Positions 33,842-43,299 of a stretch of DNA of 64,000 nucleotides are shown here, piece after piece. The notes beneath the pieces are model-generated. The model saw only the letters and a program-made list of their open reading frames with translations, did not search any database and was not told the origin of the DNA. How positions within the stretch are numbered: the first letter of the stretch is position 1; each line of letters starts with the position of its first letter. This DNA is from Lachnospiraceae bacterium UBA3804 (lineage in GTDB: Bacteria > Bacillota > Clostridia > Lachnospirales > Lachnospiraceae), in assembly GCA_002368665.1 (NCBI GenBank), contig DFEK01000005.1, positions 257,608 through 321,607 on the forward strand, in the 5' to 3' direction. Made by a program: the position numbers and the translations under genes.

Positions 33842-34222
33842 ATGAGTACGGACAGGGTAAGGGTAGACCAGATGGCACATGTCATCATGGAGGGCTTGCA
33901 GGAATACGCCGATCTGGCTACGGATGATCTGAAGGCCGCTGTGAAGAAGGCTGGAAATGAAGCGAAGAAGGATATCCAGGCAAATGCACCTGTAAAGACC
34001 GGAAAATATAAGGGAAGCTGGACGGTGAAGACCACAAAGGAAACATCAAATGCAATGGAGGTTGTGGTTCACAGTAAGAACCGGTATCAGTTGGCACATC
34101 TTTTGGAGTTCGGTCATGCAAAGCGGGGTGGTGGAAGGACAAGAGCCTTTCCACATATAGCACCGGCTGAGGCTAAGGCGGCGGAGTTTTTGGAGAAGGA
34201 AGTCGAGAGGGCACTGAAATGA
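33842..34222 (+). CDS. HK97 gp10-like tail completion protein
   Basis: 126 residues: VIMEGLQEYADLATDDLKAA, KKDIQANAPVKTGKYKGSWT, LLEFGHAKRGGGRTRAFPHI, typical of the HK97-gp10 family that joins tail to head. ATG 33842 used; a GTG two codons earlier overlaps the previous stop. Confidence 0.88.
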   Translation: MSTDRVRVDQMAHVIMEGLQEYADLATDDLKAAVKKAGNEAKKDIQANAPVKTGKYKGSWTVKTTKETSNAMEVVVHSKNRYQLAHLLEFGHAKRGGGRTRAFPHIAPAEAKAAEFLEKEVERALK

Positions 34223-34250
34223 TGGTGTCAGATTGGAGGGCAGCATCGAT

Positions 34251-34595
34251 ATGACAATAGAACAGATTGCAGCGATGCTGCAGGAGACGGGAATCCCTTT
34301 CGCATATGATCATTTTGCGGAAGGGGAAAGTCCGGAGCCGCCGTTTATCTGTTACCTGTTGCCGGGGAGCGATAATTTTGCAGCTGACGGTAAGGTGTAT
34401 TTCAAGATAAATGAGGTGAGGATAGAGCTTTACATGGATAAGAAGGATGTGTCCGTGGAAAAGCAGGTGGAGAGTGCTCTGGATGACCGGGGCATTTTTT
34501 ATAACAAGAGTGAGGTCTGGATTTCGGAAGAGAGATTGTATGAGGTCTTATATTCTTTCGATGTGCCGGACATTGAAGAAACGATGGAGGTATAA
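34251..34595 (+). CDS. Putative tail terminator/neck protein
   Basis: 114 residues: TIEQIAAMLQETGIPFAYDH, PPFICYLLPGSDNFAADGKV, RIELYMDKKDVSVEKQVESA. Size, order (after gp10, before major tail protein) and beta-alpha pattern fit a tail terminator, but the sequence match is by context. Ribosome site TTGGAGGG. Confidence 0.7.
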   Translation: MTIEQIAAMLQETGIPFAYDHFAEGESPEPPFICYLLPGSDNFAADGKVYFKINEVRIELYMDKKDVSVEKQVESALDDRGIFYNKSEVWISEERLYEVLYSFDVPDIEETMEV

Positions 34596-34600
34596 GAGCT

Positions 34601-35446
34601 ATGGCTAATAACAAGGTTAAGTACAATCTTAAGAATGCGCATTATGCGATGCTCCATATTGCCCAGGACGGTACGGTGTCTTACGGAACGCCTGTTGCCA
34701 TTCCCGGTGCGGTGAGTATTTCGCTTGATGCGAACGGAGAGCCGGAAAACTTCTATGCGGATGGCATTGCCTATTATGTCATCAATAACAACATGGGCTA
34801 TGACGGTGATCTGGAACTGGCGATGATCCCTGAGAGCTTCAGGGTTGATGCGCTGAATGAAACACTGGATGACAACAATGTGCTTATCGAGAATGCGAAT
34901 ACGGAGCTGAACAGCTTTGCGCTGCTTTTCGAGTTCGACGGGGATGTGAAGCATATCAGACATGTTCTGTATAACTGCTCTGCATCGAGACCGGGCATTG
35001 AAGGCAAGACCAATGAAGAGAGCCGTGAGGTTCAGACGGAGACTCTGACCATCAAGGCTACGCCTCTTGCAAGCGGCGTGGTAAAGGCAAAGACCGGAAA
35101 TACCACGAACAGCACGGTATATCAGAACTGGTACCAGTCCGTTTATATGCCTTCGGATGTATCCAGTGCGAATGTGAACCTGTCTTCGCTGACCATTGGT
35201 TCCATTTCACTGGATCCGACTTTTGCGGCAGGTACTACGGCTTACACGGCGGAGACTTCCAATGCTACCAATGCAATCACAGCAACGGCAGCAGATGAGA
35301 ATGCAGGCGTGTCGATCACTGTGAACGGTGATTCTCTTACCAACGGTTCCAGTGCTACCTGGGAGGATGGAGAGAATACGGTTGTGATCACTGTGACAAA
35401 CGGTGGTTCCAGTAAGACCTACACGGTAGTTGTTACGAAGGAATAA
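34601..35446 (+). CDS. Major tail protein with Ig-like C-terminal domain
   Basis: 281 residues. Tail tube domain about 1-185 (KYNLKNAHYAMLHIAQDG, AIPGAVSISLDANGE). C-terminal domain about 195-281 is a cadherin-like beta-sandwich (LSSLTIGSISLDPTFAAGTT, ENTVVITVTNGGSSKTYTVV), which decorates the tail surface and may bind carbohydrates or mucus. The following 95-base gap holds repeated TTCGGGGCT words without a clear terminator. Confidence 0.88.
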   Translation: MANNKVKYNLKNAHYAMLHIAQDGTVSYGTPVAIPGAVSISLDANGEPENFYADGIAYYVINNNMGYDGDLELAMIPESFRVDALNETLDDNNVLIENANTELNSFALLFEFDGDVKHIRHVLYNCSASRPGIEGKTNEESREVQTETLTIKATPLASGVVKAKTGNTTNSTVYQNWYQSVYMPSDVSSANVNLSSLTIGSISLDPTFAAGTTAYTAETSNATNAITATAADENAGVSITVNGDSLTNGSSATWEDGENTVVITVTNGGSSKTYTVVVTKE

Positions 35447-35541
35447 TGCTGACAGGTCTTAAAGGGTTTCGGGGCTGTGGGGGACACGGCTTCGGGGCTC
35501 TTTTTGACTGGCGCTATTTTTAATTGTGGAGGATAAGACTT

Positions 35542-35919
35542 ATGAGCATGGTTAAGAAGATTGAGATTGACGGAAAAGAGGTCGCATTCAGAGCATCGGC
35601 AGCTATTCCGAGGATATACAGAATGAAGTTCCAGAGGGATATCTATAAGGATCTGGCGGCTTTGGAGAAGGCAGTCGGTGATAATACCGAGGAAGTCAGC
35701 AATCTTGATATGTTCTCTTTGGAGATGTTTGAGAATATCGCCTACATCATGGCGAAGCACGCTGATCCGGGGATTCCTGATACACCGGAAGAGTGGCTGG
35801 ATGAGTTCAATACTTTCAGTATCTATCAGGTGCTGCCTAAGATCATCGAGCTTTGGGGCTTGAATGTGAAGGTAGATGTGGAGGCTAAAAAAAACTTCAG
35901 TCAACTGACAGGCAGATGA
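35542..35919 (+). CDS. Tail assembly chaperone, short form (gpG-like)
   Basis: 125 residues in the zero frame: KKIEIDGKEVAFRASAAIPR, FQRDIYKDLAALEKAV, MFENIAYIMAKHADPGIPDT. This is the G-type tail chaperone that coats the tape measure. A slippery A-AAA-AAC at 35889-35895 near the end allows a -1 shift to make the long form. ATG 35542 follows GGAGGATAAGACTT. Confidence 0.88.
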   Translation: MSMVKKIEIDGKEVAFRASAAIPRIYRMKFQRDIYKDLAALEKAVGDNTEEVSNLDMFSLEMFENIAYIMAKHADPGIPDTPEEWLDEFNTFSIYQVLPKIIELWGLNVKVDVEAKKNFSQLTGR

Positions 35920-36089
35920 CAACGGCACTTTTCATGCTGAGGTGTGTGCAGATCGGGCTTTCGATACGGGATCTTGATCTGCTGACCATCGGCATGGTGA
36001 ATGAGATGTTTATTGAAAATCAGAACGATGATGTTGCGGACAAGGCGTACCATCGAGTGGCTACGCAACAGGATTTCGACGTCTTCTGA
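35895..36089 (+). CDS. Tail chaperone -1 frame extension (gpGT-like)
   Basis: After a -1 slip at A-AAA-AAC (35889-35895, inside an A8 run) translation continues at CTT 35895 for 64 codons: ALFMLRCVQIGLSIRDLDLL, then IGMVNEMFIENQNDD, stop at 36087-36089. The fused product would be 182 residues. The heptamer is in the exact phase needed. An ATG at 35916 overlapping the short-form stop could give a separate 57-residue product. In lambda and most siphophages both forms are needed for tail assembly. Confidence 0.85.
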   Translation, partial: LQSTDRQMTTALFMLRCVQIGLSIRDLDLLTIGMVNEMFIENQNDDVADKAYHRVATQQDFDVF

Positions 36090-36181
36090 CCAGAAATATC
36101 ACGGAAAGCTGTATTTATATGGCTTTGAAAAGGTGTGGATTTTCTGACAGATTTTGAATTTATGAGGAAGGGGGTATCCCG

Positions 36182-39019
36182 ATGGCGGCAAACAGAATAA
36201 AGGGAATTACAATAGAGATCGGCGGGGATACCACCAAACTTCAGACTGCTTTAAAGGGCGTAAATACTGAGGTAAGGAATACTCAGCAGCAGCTTAAGGA
36301 TGTGGAGAAGTTGCTGAAACTGGATCCGGGAAATACGGAGCTTCTGGCTCAGAAGCATAAACTGCTTGGAGAGGCTGTTGCGGCTACTAAGGAGAAGCTG
36401 GAAACCTTAAAGACGGCGGCTGAGCAGGCAAATACAGCTCTTGCAAATGGAGATATCAGTCAGGAACAGTATGATGCCCTTCAGAGGGAGATCATCGAGA
36501 CAGAGCAGGATCTGAAGAAGCTGGAAGAGCAGGCTAAGCAGTCAGGTACGGCTCTTCAGGAGATTGCGGCAAAAGGTGAAAAATTAAAAACAGTCGGTGA
36601 CAATATCAGCAATGTCGGACAGAAGTTTCTTCCGGTAACGGCTGGTGTTGTAGGACTTGGAACGGCGGCGGTGAAAACTGCCGCTGATTTTGACTCTGCA
36701 ATGAGCCAGGTGGCAGCGGTATCCGGTGCTACGGGTTCGGAGTTTGATGCCTTAAGAGATAAAGCCCGTGAGATGGGTAGTAAGACAAAGTTCTCTGCAG
36801 CCGAGGCGGCTGAGGCTATGAACTACATGGCTATGGCAGGCTGGAAGACAGAGGATATGCTAGGCGGTATCGAGGGTGTCATGAATCTTGCGGCTGCATC
36901 CGGTGAGGATCTGGCTACTACTTCCGATATCGTGACGGACGCATTGACGGCTTTCGGATTATCGGCTCAGGATAGCGGACATTTTGCGGATGTGCTTGCG
37001 GCTGCTTCGAGTAATGCCAATACGAATGTGTCCATGATGGGTGAGACCTTCAAGTATGCGGCTCCTATTGCCGGTGCCTTGGGTTTCTCTGTTGAGGATA
37101 CGGCTGAGGCTATAGGTCTTATGGCGAATGCCGGTATCAAGGGTTCTCAGGCAGGTACTTCACTCAGAACCATCATGACGAATCTGTCCGGGGATGTGAA
37201 GATCTGTGGTGCCAATATTGGAGAAGTTACAGTTGCAACGACAAATGCGGACGGATCAATGAGGGATTTATCGGATATCCTGGCTGACTGCCGCGTGGCA
37301 TTTGCAGGATTGTCGGAATCAGAACAGGCTGCAGCGGCTGAATCTCTGGTTGGTAAAAATGCGATGTCCGGATTCCTGGCTCTTATGAATGCCGGGGAAG
37401 GGGATATCAATAAGCTATCCTCAGCGATTGCAAACTGTGACGGTACGGCTGCAAATATGGCTGATACCATGAACAACAATCTGGAAGGGCAACTGACGAT
37501 CCTGAAATCACAGCTTCAGGAACTGGCCATCTCTTTTGGTGAGATGCTGATGCCTGCCATCCGTACTATTGTTGGATGGATACAGGGTTTTGTGGACAAG
37601 CTGAACAGTATGGATGAGGGCACAAGGAAGGTCATCATTACCATTGCGCTGGTGGCGGCTGCTATCGGTCCGGTGTTGATCATAGTCGGTAAGGTGATAT
37701 CCGCTATCGGTACAATTATGACGATTGTGCCGAAGCTAGCAGGCGTGATCAATGCGGCGAAGGGAGTATTTGCTGCCTTCAATGCGGTATGTGCGGCGAA
37801 TCCGTATGTGTTGATCATTGCGGCTATCGTGGCTCTGGTGGCGGCGTTTATCTATCTCTGGAATAACTGTGAAGAGTTCCGGCAGTTCTGGATAGATCTA
37901 TGGGAAGGCATTAAAGAGATGGCCATTGCTGTGTGGGAGGCTTTGAAAACATTCTTTGCAGCGGCATGGGAAGCGATAAAGACCACGGCAGAAACTGTCT
38001 GGAATGCTATCAAGAATTTCTTCCAGGGCTTATGGGATGGGATCAAGGCTATCTTCCAGACGGTTGTAGATGCGATAAAGCTGATCATTACCACATACTT
38101 CAATATCTATAAGACGATTATCACAACGGTTCTAAATGCCATAAAGACCGTGTTTACAACGATCTGGAATGCGATAAAGACTGTGGTGACCACGGTGGTT
38201 ACGGCGATCAGCACATTTCTCACAACGGCATGGACGGCTATCCAGACCACGGCTACGACTATATGGAATGCGATATCCAGCTTCTTTACAAATATCTGGA
38301 ACGGCATTAGGCATGTGATCACTACGGCGGTGAATGCCATTAAAAATGTGGTCACTACGGCCTGGAATAATATTAAAGACACGGTCACTTCTGTCGGAAA
38401 TGCAATCAAGACGGCGGTTACGAACCTGTGGAACAATGTGACTTCTGCTGTGAAGAATGCAATGAGCAATGTGTTCAGTGCAGTAAAAAGCGGATTTGCC
38501 AATGTAAAGGATCATATCACTGGCTTAGCGTCGCAGGCTTTTAACTGGGGCAAGGATCTGATCATGGGTATCGTGAACGGTATCAAGTCGTGTATAAGTG
38601 CTGTCGGCGATGCGGTTTCATCGGTGGCTGATAAGATCAAGAGCTTCCTGCATTTCTCAGTGCCGGATGAAGGTCCTCTTACGGATTATGAGAGCTGGAT
38701 GCCGGACTTTATGAAAGGACTGGCAAAGGGCATTGAGAACAGCAAGGGTATGGTCACAAAGGCGATGGATTCTTTGTCAGCTGATATGGTGATCAATCCT
38801 CAAGTGAACGGAATGCAGGCTGCTATGGCAGGCGGCGGTTCTGTTTCGAGTGCTGATCTGAGCAGTCTGGTATCTGCTATCAGGGAGGCTGTCGGTGGTG
38901 TAAATGCTTTCGGTCAGAGCGGCGATATTGTGATCCCTGTTTATCTGGGAGGTACCATGCTGGATGAGGTTATCGTGAATGCTCAGCAAAGAGCAAACTT
39001 AAGAAGCGGAGGAAGGTGA
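36182..39019 (+). CDS. Tail tape measure protein
   Basis: 945 residues, setting a short-to-medium tail. N-terminal coiled coil (about 15-125: TKLQTALKGVNTEVRNTQQQ), TP901-type core (about 160-440: AADFDSAMSQVAAVSGATGS, AAEAMNYMAMAGWKTEDM), hydrophobic helices about 485-560, and a stretch about 570-800 of degenerate 11-residue repeats of the W-N-A-I-K type. No lytic enzyme domain is visible. GGAAGGGGG precedes the ATG. Confidence 0.93.
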   Translation: MAANRIKGITIEIGGDTTKLQTALKGVNTEVRNTQQQLKDVEKLLKLDPGNTELLAQKHKLLGEAVAATKEKLETLKTAAEQANTALANGDISQEQYDALQREIIETEQDLKKLEEQAKQSGTALQEIAAKGEKLKTVGDNISNVGQKFLPVTAGVVGLGTAAVKTAADFDSAMSQVAAVSGATGSEFDALRDKAREMGSKTKFSAAEAAEAMNYMAMAGWKTEDMLGGIEGVMNLAAASGEDLATTSDIVTDALTAFGLSAQDSGHFADVLAAASSNANTNVSMMGETFKYAAPIAGALGFSVEDTAEAIGLMANAGIKGSQAGTSLRTIMTNLSGDVKICGANIGEVTVATTNADGSMRDLSDILADCRVAFAGLSESEQAAAAESLVGKNAMSGFLALMNAGEGDINKLSSAIANCDGTAANMADTMNNNLEGQLTILKSQLQELAISFGEMLMPAIRTIVGWIQGFVDKLNSMDEGTRKVIITIALVAAAIGPVLIIVGKVISAIGTIMTIVPKLAGVINAAKGVFAAFNAVCAANPYVLIIAAIVALVAAFIYLWNNCEEFRQFWIDLWEGIKEMAIAVWEALKTFFAAAWEAIKTTAETVWNAIKNFFQGLWDGIKAIFQTVVDAIKLIITTYFNIYKTIITTVLNAIKTVFTTIWNAIKTVVTTVVTAISTFLTTAWTAIQTTATTIWNAISSFFTNIWNGIRHVITTAVNAIKNVVTTAWNNIKDTVTSVGNAIKTAVTNLWNNVTSAVKNAMSNVFSAVKSGFANVKDHITGLASQAFNWGKDLIMGIVNGIKSCISAVGDAVSSVADKIKSFLHFSVPDEGPLTDYESWMPDFMKGLAKGIENSKGMVTKAMDSLSADMVINPQVNGMQAAMAGGGSVSSADLSSLVSAIREAVGGVNAFGQSGDIVIPVYLGGTMLDEVIVNAQQRANLRSGGR

Positions 39020-39023
39020 TCAT

Positions 39024-39386
39024 ATGGCATTTATTCAATATTTGAATTTTGATGGTGAGAACCTTCCTCTGCCTGATTCCTATGAAGTGAATATGGAAGA
39101 TAAGGAAGCGGATTCCGGCGGTGAGACTGAGGCAGGAACAATCCAGAGGGATGTGGTGAGAGCCGGGGTTGTGGAGATATCGGTTTCCTTTTCTGTTACG
39201 CCGAAATGGCTGAAGAAGCTGACGGAATATAAGCAGCAGGAAAGTATCACGGTCTTGTATTTTGATCCGGAGACAGTCACACAGAAGCAGACACAGATGT
39301 ATGTGGAGAGCTTCAAAGCAAAGCTGGAAAAGGATACGAGCTATAAGGGGCTGTGGACGGTGAGTTTTTCGCTGAAAGAGTTTTAA
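39024..39386 (+). CDS. Small tail protein (120 aa)
   Basis: Beta-rich: FIQYLNFDGENLPLPDSYEV, EAGTIQRDVVRAGVVEISVS, KDTSYKGLWTVSFSLKEF. Lies between tape measure and the large tail-tip protein, the place of distal tail or tail-hub parts; probably a structural subunit. Exact role not shown. Confidence 0.75.
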   Translation: MAFIQYLNFDGENLPLPDSYEVNMEDKEADSGGETEAGTIQRDVVRAGVVEISVSFSVTPKWLKKLTEYKQQESITVLYFDPETVTQKQTQMYVESFKAKLEKDTSYKGLWTVSFSLKEF

Positions 39387-39402
39387 GGAAGAAGGTGTTT
39401 GT

Positions 39403-41358
39403 ATGTATCCTGTATCGAGCGCATTCCTGCAGGCGGTGCAGGAGAATACAAGGAAATATTACTGGACGGGGAGGATCACAATCAAGAATGGTGTGGTCTA
39501 TGAGTTCGGGGCTGAGGATATCGTTAAGGGGAGCGGATACATTTCTTCACAGTGCTGTGGGAGTACGGAGATAGAACTGGGTACGGTGTATGCGGCTGAG
39601 ATGGGCGTAACGCTACTTTCGGATATTGACAGATATACATTGGAAGATGCCTTGGTGGAGTTGTTCTATCATCTGAGGATATCAAAGAGCCTAGATAGTT
39701 CTGAACTGGATCCGGATTATAATCAGGCGGTTGAAGCGGATGGCATTTATGAGACGATCCCGATGGGTGTATTTGAGGTGTCAGAGGCGAACAGGACTGT
39801 AAAGTGCCTGGAGCTGAAAGCCTATGATTATATGCTCCGATTCGAGAAGGACTTCAATGGCTTTGAGACTGTGGGTAAGGCATATGATTTTATCCATCTT
39901 TGCTGTGAGGCGTGTCATGTGGAGTTTGCGCTGACTCAGGAAGAAGTGGAAGCGATGCCGAACGGTGATACCGGGCTTTCAATCTATACGGACAATGATA
40001 TCGAGACCTACCGGGATGTGCTCTACTATGTGGGGCAGGTTTTGGGAGGTTTCTTTTGTATCAACCGTGAGGGCGTGTTGGAACTGAGAAAGTATGGCGA
40101 TACGCCTGTGATGGAGATAGCAGGAAGACACAGATTTTCTTCCAGCTTTTCAGATTTTATTACAAGATACACGGCAGTTTCTTCCACAAACATGAGAACG
40201 GAGATCGCTGAGTATTATCATCTGGATCCGGACAACGGGCTGACCATGAATCTGGGTGTGAATCCGCTTCTGCAGTTTGGACTGGATGAGACCAGAAGGC
40301 AGCTCTGTGAGAATATCCTTAACGATATTTCCGTGATCGATTATGTGCCGTTTGATTCGGATACCATCGGAAATCCGGCACTGGATATCGGGGATGTGCT
40401 GACCTTTGTGGGTGGCCAGGCAGATGAGGATAAGATCAGTGCCATTACTTCCATGCAGGTGAATCTGTATGGAAAGCAGAGGCTTAAGGGAGTCGGAAAG
40501 AATCCGAGGCTAGCTCAGGCAAAGAGTAAGAATGATAAGAATATCTCCGGACTGCTTAGTCAGATCGAGGCAGGGAAGATCGGGATCCATACCTTCACGA
40601 ATGCTTCTGCCTTTACAGTGGCAGATCAGGATACGAGGATCATTTCCATAGAGTTTGCGACATCTGAGGATAATCACGCTCAGTTCTTTGGGCAGGTGAT
40701 CGTGGATGTGGATGCGGATCCTGTGACAAGGACGGCAACGGCAGCAGGCGATGTTGTGATACCGGCAGTGAATGTGGATGCCATTCCGGAAGAGAATGTA
40801 TCAGCAGGATCTGAAAATGAAGGTGAAGAACCTGCTTCAGAAGATGAACTGGCTGTCATCGGAATTACGGAAGAGCAGACGGTGAATGTTTCGTTACCTG
40901 TTTCATGGACAGAGGATGGAACGGCGGTTGTTACTTTTACTTTTGAGTTTAATGATGAGATGATCACGGTGCATCAGCCGGTGGAGACCTGGCATTCCGG
41001 AAAACATACGATCCTTTTGTATTATCCGATTGAGAATGTGCTGGCAAACTACACCAATACCTTCAATGTTTACATGAGGGTGAGCGGTGGTACAGGCACG
41101 GTGGATACCGGATGGTGCGTAGCCTCTGTTTCCGGCCAGAGCATGGGTGCGAATGCTGCATGGGACGGCACGATCACTGTTGAGGATTACATTGAGAGAG
41201 TCGGTATCAGCGGCGGCTTAAGGCTTAAGTCAATCAGTGAGAACATCGTATTTGAAATCGATGAACTGGTACAGAGAAGCTACAGCGATGTGGTCAGAGG
41301 CAGGACGGCTCTGGGTGCGTTTGCAATGCCGGTGGATGTGAACGGCAGTAATTCATAA
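39403..41358 (+). CDS. Tail-tip/hub structural protein (651 aa)
   Basis: N-terminal half (about 1-330) is hub-like: RKYYWTGRITIKNGVVYEFG, GSTEIELGTVYAAEMGVTLL, VFEVSEANRTVKCLELKAYD, TYRDVLYYVGQVLGGFFCIN. The C-terminal half (from about 420) has an acidic, Ser/Glu-rich linker (SAGSENEGEEPASEDELAVI) and beta-sandwich parts that may reach the cell surface. Probably forms the baseplate core. Confidence 0.8.
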   Translation: MYPVSSAFLQAVQENTRKYYWTGRITIKNGVVYEFGAEDIVKGSGYISSQCCGSTEIELGTVYAAEMGVTLLSDIDRYTLEDALVELFYHLRISKSLDSSELDPDYNQAVEADGIYETIPMGVFEVSEANRTVKCLELKAYDYMLRFEKDFNGFETVGKAYDFIHLCCEACHVEFALTQEEVEAMPNGDTGLSIYTDNDIETYRDVLYYVGQVLGGFFCINREGVLELRKYGDTPVMEIAGRHRFSSSFSDFITRYTAVSSTNMRTEIAEYYHLDPDNGLTMNLGVNPLLQFGLDETRRQLCENILNDISVIDYVPFDSDTIGNPALDIGDVLTFVGGQADEDKISAITSMQVNLYGKQRLKGVGKNPRLAQAKSKNDKNISGLLSQIEAGKIGIHTFTNASAFTVADQDTRIISIEFATSEDNHAQFFGQVIVDVDADPVTRTATAAGDVVIPAVNVDAIPEENVSAGSENEGEEPASEDELAVIGITEEQTVNVSLPVSWTEDGTAVVTFTFEFNDEMITVHQPVETWHSGKHTILLYYPIENVLANYTNTFNVYMRVSGGTGTVDTGWCVASVSGQSMGANAAWDGTITVEDYIERVGISGGLRLKSISENIVFEIDELVQRSYSDVVRGRTALGAFAMPVDVNGSNS

Positions 41359-41369
41359 GGAGGGGTTAT

Positions 41370-42773
41370 ATGAAGCTGAAAGGCGAAATGGTCATTGAAC
41401 TGACCGATGAAAATACAGGTGTGGTGGAGACCATACGGGAAGAAAATATGGTTACGAATGCCGTAAATCATATCCTGGGGCTGAATCCGATGGGAGTGTT
41501 TTACAAGGCTTCAGGACAGTATGATGATCAGATGATGTGGAATGATACTCTGATCCCAATATGCCCGAACATGATCGGCGGGATCCTTTTGTATCCTTCT
41601 GCACTGACTGAAAATGCGGATAATATTTTCCCTTCATCTGCTGTGTTGCCGGTAGCATACGCATCAAATGATGTCAACGCAACGGCAGATACTGCAAGGG
41701 GAAGCATGAACCTAACGGAGAGCAAGGCGCTGGATAACGGATATAAATTCGTGTGGGAGTTTACGCCTTCACAGGGGAACGGAACTATTGCAGCGGTTGC
41801 TCTGACATCTGCTCTGGGTGGAAAGAATGTATTCGGGAATGATGTTAATTCCTCTAACGGGTATCTGAAGATCAAGGAGACACGGTTGGAAAGCCAGACT
41901 GATGATGAACTGGCACTTCTCTATTCTGCTGTTGAGGTGGACTTTGAGAATAATGTGATGTATTCCATACGGTTTGTGGATTCGTCGGTCATTGTAAGGA
42001 AGCTGAGGCTATCGGTTTTTTCTGTTGGATTGAATGACAGGCTGAATGATGTGACCTGTGAGGTGCTGGAAGAGACTACGCTTCACTGCAGCGTATTTTC
42101 GTTTACAACAGGGTACACGCCCTATGGGGATTTCCTGAACGGGCATGACGGGTACTGGTACGGATTTTCCAATTCTCCTAATTCTTCAGGGGATGCAACA
42201 ATGAAGTGGATCAAGATCAAGAAGAGCGACATGACTTTTACAGAGGGTACTTGGACACTGACCAATGCGCATCTGAGGGCAATCGGTTCATTTAAGATAG
42301 ATTCTTATGTGAACAGATCGGTAAGAGGCGTGATCCGAAATGGGTATCTGTATCTACAGAATTATGATTGTGACGGTGTTTACAAGATAAACCTGAGTAA
42401 TATCACGGATATCACGCTAATACAGCTTGGATTTACATCGGCAAACAGGGCATTGTCGGGATCGTCTACAAGTCAGTGCATGATGACGATGATCAACGAT
42501 TTTATCATCGCTTATGATTTTATCATTACGGCGAATGATACAGTTGTTCCGCTGGCAGGCGCAGCAAGGTTTCCTTATCTTGGTACACCGATGTTCCAAT
42601 ATAAGGAGTTTCTGACAGGCTGGGGCGGCAACTATGGAACCGACTGTCATACGACATGGCTGTTGATGCCGTATCTGGCCAGTATCAATAACCTGACTCA
42701 GGCTATCGTTAAGAATGCTGATAAAACAATGAAGATCACTTATACGCTGACTGAGGTAGAGCCGAATCCGTGA
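41370..42773 (+). CDS. Putative receptor-binding tail protein (467 aa)
   Basis: N-terminal anchor (MKLKGEMVIELTDENTGVVE, NMVTNAVNHILGLNP), then a long beta-rich domain with many Tyr, Asn and Gly, and beta-propeller-like segments (NGYLYLQNYDCDGVYKINLS). The position as last tail gene before holin fits a host-recognition protein. No enzyme motif. Function inferred from place. Confidence 0.65.
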   Translation: MKLKGEMVIELTDENTGVVETIREENMVTNAVNHILGLNPMGVFYKASGQYDDQMMWNDTLIPICPNMIGGILLYPSALTENADNIFPSSAVLPVAYASNDVNATADTARGSMNLTESKALDNGYKFVWEFTPSQGNGTIAAVALTSALGGKNVFGNDVNSSNGYLKIKETRLESQTDDELALLYSAVEVDFENNVMYSIRFVDSSVIVRKLRLSVFSVGLNDRLNDVTCEVLEETTLHCSVFSFTTGYTPYGDFLNGHDGYWYGFSNSPNSSGDATMKWIKIKKSDMTFTEGTWTLTNAHLRAIGSFKIDSYVNRSVRGVIRNGYLYLQNYDCDGVYKINLSNITDITLIQLGFTSANRALSGSSTSQCMMTMINDFIIAYDFIITANDTVVPLAGAARFPYLGTPMFQYKEFLTGWGGNYGTDCHTTWLLMPYLASINNLTQAIVKNADKTMKITYTLTEVEPNP

Positions 42774-42855
42774 TCTGAAATAAATATGGTGCTTTGTGGC
42801 GGCGGTGCTCTTATCGGGTGCTGCTATTTTCATGCAACGAAATGGAGGGATTGCG

Positions 42856-43299
42856 ATGAAAGAGTTTTGGAGTTTGATTCAGTTGGGTTTTGCGGCTGTC
42901 GGAGGATGGCTGGGTTACTTTTTGGGAGGTTGTGACGGGTTGTTGTATGCATTGTTGGCGTTTGTGGTTCTGGATTATCTGACAGGGATCATGTGTGCGA
43001 TTGCGGATAAGAAGCTCAGCTCCAACGTATCTTTCCGTGGCTTGGCTAAGAAAGTATTGATCTTTGTCATGGTCGGGGTAGGGCATCTTCTGGATACACA
43101 GATACTTGGAGAAACAGGGGTGCTGAGAACAGCCATCATTTTCTTCTATATGAGCAATGAGGGACTTTCTCTGGTGGAGAATGCGGCGTATCTGGGATTG
43201 CCGGTGCCGGAGAAGCTGAAGCTCGTGCTGCAGCAGCTTCATGATCGTAGCGAGAAGGATGAGAACAAAAAGGATGGTGATCACGATGAAGTACAGTGA
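42856..43299 (+). CDS. Phage holin, TcdE/Cph1 type
   Basis: 147 residues with three hydrophobic helices: FAAVGGWLGYFLGGCDGLLY, ALLAFVVLDYLTGIMCAIAD, KKVLIFVMVGVGHLLDT, then FFYMSNEGLSLVENAAYLGL, the family signature. The highly charged tail (KDENKKDGDHDE) is cytoplasmic. It makes membrane holes at lysis. ATG 42856 preceded by ATGGAGGGATTGCG. Overlaps the amidase gene by 14 bases. Confidence 0.9.
   Translation: MKEFWSLIQLGFAAVGGWLGYFLGGCDGLLYALLAFVVLDYLTGIMCAIADKKLSSNVSFRGLAKKVLIFVMVGVGHLLDTQILGETGVLRTAIIFFYMSNEGLSLVENAAYLGLPVPEKLKLVLQQLHDRSEKDENKKDGDHDEVQ

Noticed and set aside
35460..35515. Terminator after the major tail protein
   Set aside because: TTCGGGGCT is repeated directly rather than inverted, and no clean stem with a T run can be drawn.
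35887..35894. A8 run as a sequencing or assembly error
   Set aside because: The heptamer phase and open -1 frame match the known tail chaperone frameshift; both readings are functional.
38107..38515. Long open frames on the minus strand within the tape measure gene
   Set aside because: They are mirror images of the repetitive coding sequence and have no ribosome sites.
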